Positions 45,320 to 52,751 of a stretch of DNA of 64,000 bases are shown here, one piece after another. Origin of the DNA: Hydrotalea sandarakina (lineage in GTDB: Bacteria > Bacteroidota > Bacteroidia > Chitinophagales > Chitinophagaceae); NCBI RefSeq assembly GCF_003254115.1, contig NZ_QKZV01000002.1:62001-126000 (forward strand), given 5' to 3'. Positions within the stretch are counted from its first letter, which is position 1; each line of letters starts with the position of its first letter. The notes beneath the pieces were generated by a model. That model was given only the letters and a program-made list of their open reading frames with translations, was not told where the DNA came from and searched no databases. The translations under genes were made by a program, and so were the position numbers.

Positions 45320-46027
45320 ATGAAACCGGAAATAATTTTTGAAAACGAATTTTTTGTTGCTGTACATAAACCCTCTGGCTTACTCAGTATTCCTGACCGT
45401 ATGGGGAAGGAACAAAGTTTAAAAGATATTTTAATAGAAAAATACCAACAAATTTATACAGTGCATCGCCTTGATAAAGATACCAGCGGTGTAATTGTAT
45501 TTGCAAAAGATGAAGATACGCATCGTCAGCTTTCATTAATGTTTGAAGAACGCCGGGTAAAAAAAATATACAATGGGTTAATTTACGGAGTTCCGGTACA
45601 CCAATCCGGTACCGTTGATGTTCCTATTATCCCTCATCCCGGAAAAGCCGGCATAATGACTACCGGTAAAAAAGGTAAACCTGCTATTACCGATTATGTT
45701 GTTGTAGAGCAATTGGGTAAATATGCCTGGATGCAGTTTGAAATACATACCGGGCGTACGCACCAAATTAGGGTGCATATGAAATACATTGGCCATAGCA
45801 TTGTTTGCGATGCCTTGTATGGCGATGCACAGCCTTTATTACTTTCATCCATTAAACGCAATTTTAAAATATCCAAAACAGCCGAGGAAGAAAGACCTTT
45901 GTTAAACCGGTTGGCTTTACATGCTAGCGAATTGTCTTTTGAATGGCAGGATCAAGACATTCATTTAGCAGCACCCTTACCTAAAGATTTGCGTGCTACC
46001 CTACAACAATTGCGAAAGTGGGTTTAA
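45320..46027 (+). CDS. RluA-family pseudouridine synthase
   Basis: A 235-residue pseudouridine synthase with no S4 domain, like E. coli RluA or TruC. The catalytic motif is VHRLDKDTSGVIVFAKDED, with the second conserved block HTGRTHQIRVHMKYIGHSIV. ATG 45320 is taken (MKPEIIFENEFFVAVHKPSG) instead of a TTG at 45296. It follows the RsuA-type gene directly, so two synthases of different subfamilies are in one unit. It probably modifies rRNA or tRNA. Function class firm. Confidence 0.93.
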   Translation: MKPEIIFENEFFVAVHKPSGLLSIPDRMGKEQSLKDILIEKYQQIYTVHRLDKDTSGVIVFAKDEDTHRQLSLMFEERRVKKIYNGLIYGVPVHQSGTVDVPIIPHPGKAGIMTTGKKGKPAITDYVVVEQLGKYAWMQFEIHTGRTHQIRVHMKYIGHSIVCDALYGDAQPLLLSSIKRNFKISKTAEEERPLLNRLALHASELSFEWQDQDIHLAAPLPKDLRATLQQLRKWV

Positions 46028-46102
46028 GCTGTAATTGTGCAGTTCATAAGAATGGTATTTCTACCTTTTTCCCCTATTCACATTAAATTCAAAAAAATAT
46101 GC

Positions 46103-46131
46103 TTGAAAACAGGCAGAGGGTATTACATTTG
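46103..46131 (+). promoter_or_regulatory. Promoter of CarB-like gene
   Basis: TTG (46103-46105), 18 bases, TACATTTG (46124-46131), a good match to the Bacteroidota consensus. Transcription would start near 46138, nine or so bases before ATG 46147, and rules out the ATG at 46099. Confidence 0.6.
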
Positions 46132-46146
46132 CACAATTTCACAGTC

Positions 46147-47340
46147 ATGAGCAATCACCTTCTTCACAACGAATCCATCCCTTCAAAAAGAAAAAAAATT
46201 ATTGTTTTAGGAAGTGGTCCTAACAGAATTGGTCAGGGCATTGAGTTTGATTATTGTTGTGTGCACGGACTTTTAGCCATTAAAGAATGTGGCTATGAAG
46301 CCATAATGGTAAACTGTAATCCCGAAACCGTTTCAACCGATTTCGATGTAGCCGATAAGCTTTATTTCGAGCCCGTATTTTGGGAGCATTTATGGGAAAT
46401 TATTGAGTTAGAGCAGCCGGAAGGTGTTATTGTTCAATTAGGAGGGCAAACTGCCTTAAAACTATCCAAGCGCTTACACGAAAAAGGGATTAAAATTATT
46501 GGTACCTCTTTCGATGACATGGATATTGCCGAAGATAGAGGCCGTTTTAGCGATTTGTTGAAACAGCTTGATATCCCTTATCCTGAATATGGAACCGCAT
46601 ACACTGCCGATGAAGCCATTGAAGTGGCCAATCGCGTAGGCTACCCGGTTTTGGTTCGCCCCAGTTATGTGTTAGGTGGCCAGCGTATGCGTATTGTTAT
46701 TAATGATGAAGAAGTAGAAAAAGCAGTAGTAAGTTTATTAAAACATATTCCCAATAATAAAATTTTAATTGACCATTTCTTAGACCGCTGCCAGGAAGCT
46801 GAAGTTGACGCCATTTTCGATGGTGAAAACTTTCATGTAATGGGGGTAATGGAGCATATTGAACCGGCAGGTATTCACAGTGGCGATAGCAATGCAGTTT
46901 TGCCGGCATTTAATCTAAGCCCCATGGTTGTTGAAACCATGGAGTATTACAGCGAAAAAATTGCGCGGGCTTTAAAAATAAAAGGCTTAATCAATATTCA
47001 GTTTGCCATTAAAGACAATACAGTGTATGTAATTGAGGCCAACCCAAGGGCTAGTAGAACCACCCCATTTATTGCCAAAGCCTATCAGGTACCTTATTTA
47101 AATATTGCAACTAAAATAATGTTGGGTGCTGCTAAACTAACCGACTTTAACATTGAGAAAAAGCTGGAAGGCTATGCCATTAAAGAACCCGTATTTAGCT
47201 TTGAAAAGTTTCCGGGTGTAAGTAAAGAATTAGGACCTGAAATGAAAAGCACCGGTGAAGCCATTCGGTTTATTAAAGACTTGCGTGACCCTTATTTTAG
47301 AACTTTATATAAAGAACGCAGCATGAACTTAAGTAAATAA
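46147..47340 (+). CDS. Carbamoyl-phosphate synthase large subunit, C-terminal half only
   Basis: A 397-residue protein that matches only the second synthetase half of CarB. The pre-ATP-grasp domain starts KKIIVLGSGPNRIGQGIEFD and has MVNCNPETVSTDFDVADKLY. The ATP-grasp domain has VRPSYVLGGQRMRIV, and catalytic-type residues in YVIEANPRASRTTPFIAK. A full bacterial CarB is about 1070 residues and has two such halves plus an oligomerisation and MGS allosteric domain. The N-terminal half, the oligomerisation region and MGS are missing here, and no second half is near. Split CarB genes are known in some archaea and bacteria. Either the other half lies elsewhere, or this is a paralogue. Domain call firm, role open. 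Confidence 0.85.
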   Translation: MSNHLLHNESIPSKRKKIIVLGSGPNRIGQGIEFDYCCVHGLLAIKECGYEAIMVNCNPETVSTDFDVADKLYFEPVFWEHLWEIIELEQPEGVIVQLGGQTALKLSKRLHEKGIKIIGTSFDDMDIAEDRGRFSDLLKQLDIPYPEYGTAYTADEAIEVANRVGYPVLVRPSYVLGGQRMRIVINDEEVEKAVVSLLKHIPNNKILIDHFLDRCQEAEVDAIFDGENFHVMGVMEHIEPAGIHSGDSNAVLPAFNLSPMVVETMEYYSEKIARALKIKGLINIQFAIKDNTVYVIEANPRASRTTPFIAKAYQVPYLNIATKIMLGAAKLTDFNIEKKLEGYAIKEPVFSFEKFPGVSKELGPEMKSTGEAIRFIKDLRDPYFRTLYKERSMNLSK

Positions 47341-47360
47341 GCGATGCATTTTTTTAAAAT

Positions 47361-47393
47361 AAAAGCCTTCCCTTAAAATAGTGGAAGGCTTTT
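47361..47393. terminator. Bidirectional intrinsic terminator
   Basis: AAAAGCCTTCC (47361-47371) pairs perfectly with its complement at 47383-47393. T-rich sequence follows on both strands. It separates the CarB-like gene from the convergent response regulator. Confidence 0.8.
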
Positions 47394-47412
47394 GTTTATG
47401 GCAAAGTATAAA

Positions 47413-48090
47413 TTAAAGTTGATTAATATCTACCATTTTATTTTTAAGTGCATAAATGGCCAAGCCCATACGGCTATGCACATTCAATTTTTCAAAAAGG
47501 GCATTGCGATAATCGTCTAAAGTGCGGGGGCTAATGTAAAGCCGTTCAGCAATGTCTTTATAAGTAAGTTCAGTACAAATTAAACGTAAAAATTCTTTTT
47601 CTTTTTCGGTAAGTGCTTCCGGTTCTGCCGCAGCTTTTTGGGAACCGCTTTGCAAACCACTAATTATCTTTCCTGAAATAGTATCGGATAAATAAAAGTC
47701 TTTTGATAAAACCGAGTCTAATGCATCATTCAATTCTTCCGGTTCTACGTTTTTCATTAAAAAACCTTTCGCACCCAGTTTAATCATTTGAATAATGTTG
47801 GTATCATCACTTTCCATGGAAAGTGCCAGAATTTTTATGTGTGGATGGTGCTTCGTTATCCAACTGGCAGTTTCATACCCATCCATTTCCGGCATATTAA
47901 TGTCCAATAAAACAATATCGGGTAAAACCTGTTTGCTTAATTTTTCAATAAATTCTTTGCCATTACTGGCTTCAAAAGCAACAGTATAATTTTCGTAACT
48001 ACTTATTAGTTTGGCTAAGGCACTCCGCAATAAAACATGGTCATCAACTACGGCTACTTTGTATGAAGGTGTATTGGCATTGCCAATCAT
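47413..48090 (-). CDS. NarL/FixJ-type response regulator
   Basis: A 225-residue DNA-binding response regulator. The receiver domain (about 10-130) contains the phospho-acceptor Asp in DIVLLDINMPEMDGYE. The LuxR-type helix-turn-helix (about 155-220) starts LTEKEKEFLRLICTELTYKD and has ISPRTLDDYRNALFEKLNVH. Its start overlaps the kinase stop by four bases (ATGA). The kinase directly upstream is HisKA_3, the usual partner of NarL regulators. Output genes unknown; no inverted repeat near the operon was assigned to it. Confidence 0.94.
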   Translation of the reverse strand: MIGNANTPSYKVAVVDDHVLLRSALAKLISSYENYTVAFEASNGKEFIEKLSKQVLPDIVLLDINMPEMDGYETASWITKHHPHIKILALSMESDDTNIIQMIKLGAKGFLMKNVEPEELNDALDSVLSKDFYLSDTISGKIISGLQSGSQKAAAEPEALTEKEKEFLRLICTELTYKDIAERLYISPRTLDDYRNALFEKLNVHSRMGLAIYALKNKMVDINQL

Positions 48091-48929
48091 AAGTCAGCGT
48101 TTTGTTGTAAAATATAGGTATTTCTTATAGGTAAAATTATTTTAATTTCTGTTCCGTGGTCTAAGATACTGTTTATTTCAATATCTGCACCAATCATTTT
48201 GGCTCTATTTTTTAAATTGCTTAATCCCAATCCTGTATTTTTTGATTCTTCCGCTAATTTATCTTTAACGGAAAAACCAATACCATCATCTTTAATGCGC
48301 AAAACAAATTTATTTTCTTCAGGAAAATGAAACAGCACATCAATATTTTTAGCATGAGCATGTTTTATAATGTTATTGATGGTTTCCTGAAACATACGGA
48401 ACAGAAATATATTGGTTTCTTCATTAAATTTTACTTGGTATTTAGAAGTGGGATATTCCAAATTCACCTTAAACTTACCACTGGTACGTAAACGTTCTAT
48501 TTCATTTTGGATGGAAAATTCCAGATCTAATTTTTCGGCTTTTTTGGTATGAAGGGTTTTGGTTAAATTAGAAATTTCCATGATGGTACCGCTTAAACTT
48601 TGTGAGGCTTCCATCAACATATCTTTTGCTTCAGGCTTTTGCAGCAAATTACGGGCAGTGGCAATGGTTAGTTTGGTAACTTGTAACTGTTGGCTAATAC
48701 TATCGTGTAATTCTTCTGCAATTTGGCTCATGGTGCGTTCCTGCACTACAATTCTTTCTCGTAAAATTTGTTGTTCATGGCGTTCTTTCAACAGCGTCAT
48801 TTCACGTAAAAAATTATGCTGGCGACGTTGGTACAGCATTACCATACCTACCACAAAGCCCACCAAACTAAAACCTAGTATGGTTCCAAGTATAATGATA
48901 GAGGAGATTTCGTTACCTTGAATCGGCAT
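48087..48929 (-). CDS. Sensor histidine kinase, HisKA_3 type
   Basis: A 280-residue membrane kinase. One N-terminal membrane helix is seen at about 9-33 (IIILGTILGFSLVGFVVGMV). The dimerisation domain has the phospho-accepting His in EELHDSISQQLQVTKL. The ATPase domain follows with the N box in ETINNIIKHAHAKNI, and the G boxes in KDDGIGFS and GLGLSNLKNRA. The sensor part is very short, so the neighbouring membrane protein may sense. The start at 48929 overlaps the upstream gene by 55 bases but is needed to include the helix. It overlaps the regulator by four bases. Confidence 0.92.
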   Translation of the reverse strand: MPIQGNEISSIIILGTILGFSLVGFVVGMVMLYQRRQHNFLREMTLLKERHEQQILRERIVVQERTMSQIAEELHDSISQQLQVTKLTIATARNLLQKPEAKDMLMEASQSLSGTIMEISNLTKTLHTKKAEKLDLEFSIQNEIERLRTSGKFKVNLEYPTSKYQVKFNEETNIFLFRMFQETINNIIKHAHAKNIDVLFHFPEENKFVLRIKDDGIGFSVKDKLAEESKNTGLGLSNLKNRAKMIGADIEINSILDHGTEIKIILPIRNTYILQQNADL

Positions 48930-49540
48930 AAGAATGCAATACTAAACATTGTGTACAATATTATATTCAAAATCTGGATAAAAAGATTAAAATTTCTAAG
49001 AATTGCACTAGGTAGGCTATAAACAAAATTCACAAAGCCGTAAATAGGAAAGCTAACGGCATAGTAAAACAATAGGCCACTGCAAATCCAAAAATCGGGC
49101 ATGCGTACCAAAGTAACAGGGGTAGGTTTTAATAGAGTTTCAATAAAGTAGTATGCACAACAAAATACTATTAATAAACATCCGGCTGCATAGGTAACAG
49201 AATGAAAAGCGTTAATGCCTTGTACAAAGAAAATATTCACCATAGCTGCCACAAAATAGGCAATCATCAAGCCAATGAAAATTTTTTTGGCAATGGGTTG
49301 GTGAATGAATTGATGTATGATAAAGACATAAAATATAAATTCGAAAGCTGTAAAGAAATTGTAAAGGGGGATAGTCGATATAACTTTAGTACTTAAATAT
49401 ACACCAATTATTTCTACAATGAAGCTTAAGAATAAAAAAACACTAAAAAATATTATCCTATTATTTTTTGAAGCTTTAAAGTTATACAATAAAGACCCAA
49501 GTAAGCTAATTAGTAATACAAGTAAAGCGAAACTATGCAT
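48875..49540 (-). CDS. Multi-span membrane protein of kinase operon
   Basis: A 221-residue integral membrane protein with about seven hydrophobic segments (for instance FALLVLLISLLGSLLYNF, IIFFSVFLFLSFIVEIIGVY, IFIGLMIAYFVAAMVNIFFV, ILYTMFSIAFLCRFKV). No catalytic or cofactor motif is seen. It overlaps the kinase by 55 bases and is the first gene of the three-gene minus-strand set, so it may be the sensory partner of the short kinase. Similar uncharacterised membrane proteins occur in Bacteroidota. Family not named. Confidence 0.8.
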   Translation of the reverse strand: MHSFALLVLLISLLGSLLYNFKASKNNRIIFFSVFLFLSFIVEIIGVYLSTKVISTIPLYNFFTAFEFIFYVFIIHQFIHQPIAKKIFIGLMIAYFVAAMVNIFFVQGINAFHSVTYAAGCLLIVFCCAYYFIETLLKPTPVTLVRMPDFWICSGLLFYYAVSFPIYGFVNFVYSLPSAILRNFNLFIQILNIILYTMFSIAFLCRFKVTKSPLSLYLEPY

Positions 49541-49553
49541 ACGTGAAAATAAA

Positions 49554-49589
49554 AAAAAGAATCAAACTAATAAAGTTTGATTCTTTTTT
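49554..49589 (-). terminator. Intrinsic terminator of 164-residue gene
   Basis: AAAAAGAATCAAAC (49554-49567) pairs with its exact complement (49575-49588) around TAATAAA, with T-rich sequence following on the minus strand. It sits 20 bases past the stop of the 164-residue gene. Confidence 0.8.
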
Positions 49590-49609
49590 ACTTTTAAAAA
49601 ATAAATAAT

Positions 49610-50104
49610 TTAAATTATTATCATTCCATCATCACCCTTATCAACAAGCGTTACACCCAATTCGTTATCATCAATTCCAAGTTTACCTAATGTGCCTATG
49701 CAAAATGGTGGGCAAAGGCTCATGGCATTATATGCCAATATATTGGTTTGTCCATTCTCATCAGTATAATAAATATCTCTATTCAGCATACCAACACCGC
49801 TATCATTGTGTTTGGTACCTACCATTACCAAAGTTTGGCGGCCGGCATATTCAGGTCTTTCTGCATAGTCGGCATCATATGCACCAAAATAAAATTTAAT
49901 TCCATCTGCACCATGGCTTTTAGCCTTAGCAATAAATTCTTCCATCTCTTCAATACTCCACCAGCCACTTAAAGAGTCTTCTTTACCAATTCTTTCACTA
50001 TTGTGAACCCAACGTTCTTGTTTATAATTGCGGATCACTTTATCAACATGAGCAGTATTTACATACTTACCAACCTTTAAGGATTTTTTTTCAATAGTTT
50101 GCAT
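49610..50104 (-). CDS. Conserved-looking protein of unknown function
   Basis: A 164-residue cytoplasmic protein with no signal or membrane segment. Visible features: a Trp-rich block (DSLSGWWSIEEMEEFIAKAK), then GADGIKFYFGAYDADYAERP and QTLVMVGTKHNDSG, which read like a small alpha/beta domain, and a Cys pair (LCPPFCIGTLG). No family is recognised. It is a single gene with its own terminator, and a perfect 10-bp inverted repeat lies 69 bases upstream. The ATG at 50104 fits. Confidence 0.75.
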   Translation of the reverse strand: MQTIEKKSLKVGKYVNTAHVDKVIRNYKQERWVHNSERIGKEDSLSGWWSIEEMEEFIAKAKSHGADGIKFYFGAYDADYAERPEYAGRQTLVMVGTKHNDSGVGMLNRDIYYTDENGQTNILAYNAMSLCPPFCIGTLGKLGIDDNELGVTLVDKGDDGMIII

Positions 50105-50172
50105 AGCTGTAGGTTTTTTAGATGTTTGGAAAATTTGTTTTTTTGAATAACACTGTAAAACTATTTAACAGT

Positions 50173-50195
50173 TGTTTTGAATTATATTCAAAACA
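50173..50195. repeat. 10-bp inverted repeat upstream of 164-residue gene
   Basis: TGTTTTGAAT (50173-50182) and its exact complement (50186-50195) flank TAT. It lies in the likely promoter region of the minus-strand gene starting at 50104. Operator candidate. Confidence 0.5.
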
Positions 50196-50272
50196 TATTG
50201 TTTATCAATTAATTACAGATTAATTTCATCCATAAACAATTCACCCCTAACCCTTTTTATGTACAAACCCGC

Positions 50273-50390
50273 AAAAAAAACCGTAAAAACACGGGGTAAA
50301 AAACCGTAAAAACACGGGTATAAAAAACTGTATAAATGCGCAAAAAAAACACCGTAATGTAACGGTAAAAAATACCGTTTTATTTTTTTT
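50273..50390. repeat. Cluster of short repeated hairpins
   Basis: Two 23-bp direct-repeat units each contain CCGT-AAAAAC-ACGG (50281-50294 and 50304-50317) next to A-runs. Then come ACCGT-AATGTA-ACGGT (50351-50366) and the overlapping ACGGTA-AAAAA-TACCGT (50362-50378), which is followed by a T-rich tract on the + strand. On the minus strand three of these hairpins are each followed by six to eight T, like weak tandem terminators. No gene is supported here; a 60-codon minus-strand frame is simply the repeat read through. Confidence 0.6.
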
Positions 50391-50492
50391 AACAATAATT
50401 CATCAATTTCAAAATAAGTTTAGAAATTAGCAATGGGTTGAACGCCAACCGTTTTTATAAATCCAATATCCTAAGGCTTAGCCCGAAAATTT

Positions 50493-50518
50493 CCCCAATT
50501 TTTTTGGGGATTTTTTTT
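50493..50518 (+). terminator. Hairpin with T-run on + strand without an upstream gene
   Basis: CCCCAA (50493-50498) pairs with TTGGGG (50504-50509) and eight T follow. No + strand gene ends here, as the nearest upstream gene is divergent. It may end a small RNA from the repeat region, or act as an insulator before comEC. Confidence 0.55.
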
Positions 50519-50551
50519 GCCCATTTTTAATCCTGCAAAAACGCAGAAAGC

Positions 50552-50584
50552 TTTTGCACAATTGTGCATTCTTTTGTATTTTTC
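50552..50584 (+). promoter_or_regulatory. Promoter of comEC with 14-bp palindrome
   Basis: TTTTG (50552-50556), 20 bases, TATTTTTC (50577-50584), one base off the -7 consensus. The perfect palindrome TGCACAATTGTGCA (50555-50568) overlaps the -33 element and spacer. The start ATG 50593 is nine bases after the box. Confidence 0.5.
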
Positions 50585-50592
50585 TTTTTGTT

Positions 50593-52710
50593 ATGCACCT
50601 TTCATCCCAACAATGGTATTTCACTACGCCTACTAACTGGTGGCAAAAAGCGCCTTTCCTGCGTTTGTTGCTACCCTTTGTGGCCGGACTGTTACTGCAA
50701 ACTATTGTTGGTGTTGCTTTTATGTTTACGGCTTTTGCAGGTATTGCGGTTTTGCTTTTACTAATAATATTTCTATTGGCACCCCACTATTGGCAATTGC
50801 ACCGGTTTTTGCTAAAGGGTATTATGGTAAACTTATTTTTTTTGTTATTGGGCATGTTTGTACTGGGGTATCAACAACACCAACTGCAACCTGCTGTTTT
50901 ACTGCCAACCGGTGTTCAAAATTTGGTAATACAACTTCATGAACCTTTAACAGAACGCAATCAAACGTATAAATCCGTTGCTCATATACAAACTGCTGAA
51001 TTACAGGGTAAAGTAGTTGAAGCCGGCGGGCAAATGATTTTGTATTTTAAAAAAGATAGCACTCTGTTGCGTTTATTGCCCCAATTAAATGCCGGTACAC
51101 AATGCGTAGTGCAGTGTAACCTGCAACCCATTCGCAATTCGGGTAATCCGGGTGCTTTTGATTATGAAGCCTGGTGTCATCAAAAAGGCATTTATTATCA
51201 GGCTTTTTTAAATGGAAAGGCTATCCGCCAAATAAAGCAACCCACTGCATTTGGCTTACAGCAAATGTTGTGGACTATCCGATTGAAGGTTTTGTATTTG
51301 CTGTACCGTTACATTCCCGATAAACAGTCGCAAAGCATTGCATCGGCATTGTTAATGGGTTATAGAAATGATTTAGACCGGGAACTGGTGCAAGCATATA
51401 GTAATGTGGGTGTGGTGCATATTATTGCCATAAGTGGGTTGCACATGGGCATGGTATATGGATTGCTGCTTTTTTTATTGAGCCCCTTAGAAAACCGAAA
51501 ACAATGGAGGGCATTGAAATACATAGGTTTATTATTGGGTATCTGGAGTTTTGCGTTGATTGCAGGCGGCGCACCTTCGGTTAGTAGAAGTGCTGTGATG
51601 TTTTCGTTTATTGTTTTAGGGCAATGGCAGCAGAAAGAAGCCTCTATATACAATAATCTGGCGGCATCGGCAATGTTATTATTACTCTACAATCCCTATA
51701 ATTTGTGGGAAGTAGGGTTTCAATTAAGTTATGCTGCGGTATTGAGTATTGTTGTTTTTCAACCCATACTACAACAATGGTTGTTGCAATGGCTGCCATT
51801 TAAACCATTGGTGCAGATTATCAGTGTTACCCTTGCTGCACAAATATTTACCATGCCTATTAGTGCTTATCATTTTCATCAGTTTCCCGTCTATTTTTTA
51901 ATAGCCAATATTTGGGTAGTGCCTTTTACGGCTGTTTTATTATATGCTTTACTGCTACTGTTGCCCCTAAGTATTTGGCCTGCTTTGGCTGTATGGTGGG
52001 GTAGCATGGCCTCGAAGGGTATTGGTGCATTGAATGCAGGTGTACTAGCCATCAATGCTTGGCCACACGCTGTTTGGAAAAACATTTACCTTACTTCAGG
52101 TCAAACAGTTTTGTTATTACTGGCATTGTTATTATGGATTTATGCAGTTTCCTTTCATAAAAAAAATCCCATTTACCTGTCTTTTGTGGCAATAGGGTTG
52201 TTTGTAGGCATGCGCACTATTGACTATTGGCAAAAAAACAAACAAAATAAACTAATCGTGTACCAGGTGCCACAAGCTACGGCGATAGATTTCATTACAG
52301 GGGCCAATTGTAAGTTTTTTGGAAATGCAGCGTATTTTTCTGATGGTTTCTTGCGCAATTTTCATTTGCAACCAAGCCGAATTGTCCATCGTGTACACAC
52401 CATTGATGTGTTAGATACTACATTACAAACCTCGGTAAACCTACATTTTCAAAAACATCAAATTGTATGGTTAAACCAACCTCGGGCAGTACAACAATTT
52501 TCGTTTACAACCCCGCCTTCAGTGGTTATTTTATCGCAGAATGTGGCTTATTCACTTGCAGAATTAGGAAAGTTATGGCCCACCAGTTTTTTTGTGGCAG
52601 ATGGAAGTAATGCTTTGTGGAAAATCAATGAATGGAAAAAAGAAGCAGAGGCGTTACATTTGCGCCTTCATTCGGTACCTGATTCGGGGGCTTTTGTGAT
52701 GAACTTATAG
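50593..52710 (+). CDS. comEC: ComEC/Rec2-family DNA uptake channel
   Basis: A 705-residue inner-membrane protein for natural transformation. The N-terminal part has membrane helices and a DUF4131-type beta domain (about 25-200, RNSGNPGAFDYEAWCHQKGI). The central Competence domain (about 220-500) carries LLMGYRNDLDRELVQAYSNV and VVHIIAISGLHMGMVYGL, the latter being the ComEC signature. The last 180 residues contain no HxHxDH metallo-beta-lactamase motif, so the nuclease-like domain common in Firmicutes is lacking, as in most Bacteroidota. ATG 50593 is chosen over TTG 50554, which lies in the promoter palindrome. Function class firm. Confidence 0.92.
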   Translation: MHLSSQQWYFTTPTNWWQKAPFLRLLLPFVAGLLLQTIVGVAFMFTAFAGIAVLLLLIIFLLAPHYWQLHRFLLKGIMVNLFFLLLGMFVLGYQQHQLQPAVLLPTGVQNLVIQLHEPLTERNQTYKSVAHIQTAELQGKVVEAGGQMILYFKKDSTLLRLLPQLNAGTQCVVQCNLQPIRNSGNPGAFDYEAWCHQKGIYYQAFLNGKAIRQIKQPTAFGLQQMLWTIRLKVLYLLYRYIPDKQSQSIASALLMGYRNDLDRELVQAYSNVGVVHIIAISGLHMGMVYGLLLFLLSPLENRKQWRALKYIGLLLGIWSFALIAGGAPSVSRSAVMFSFIVLGQWQQKEASIYNNLAASAMLLLLYNPYNLWEVGFQLSYAAVLSIVVFQPILQQWLLQWLPFKPLVQIISVTLAAQIFTMPISAYHFHQFPVYFLIANIWVVPFTAVLLYALLLLLPLSIWPALAVWWGSMASKGIGALNAGVLAINAWPHAVWKNIYLTSGQTVLLLLALLLWIYAVSFHKKNPIYLSFVAIGLFVGMRTIDYWQKNKQNKLIVYQVPQATAIDFITGANCKFFGNAAYFSDGFLRNFHLQPSRIVHRVHTIDVLDTTLQTSVNLHFQKHQIVWLNQPRAVQQFSFTTPPSVVILSQNVAYSLAELGKLWPTSFFVADGSNALWKINEWKKEAEALHLRLHSVPDSGAFVMNL

Positions 52711-52751
52711 CCATCGAATATTCTATCTGCAAACAACCAATGTAACATACC

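Noticed and set aside
50273-50390. CRISPR-like array
   Set aside because: Only two imperfect 23-bp units, no unique spacers of fixed size and no cas gene.
50213-50395. 60-codon minus-strand frame
   Set aside because: Its sequence is the hairpin repeat read through (repeated aromatic and Leu residues); no start context.
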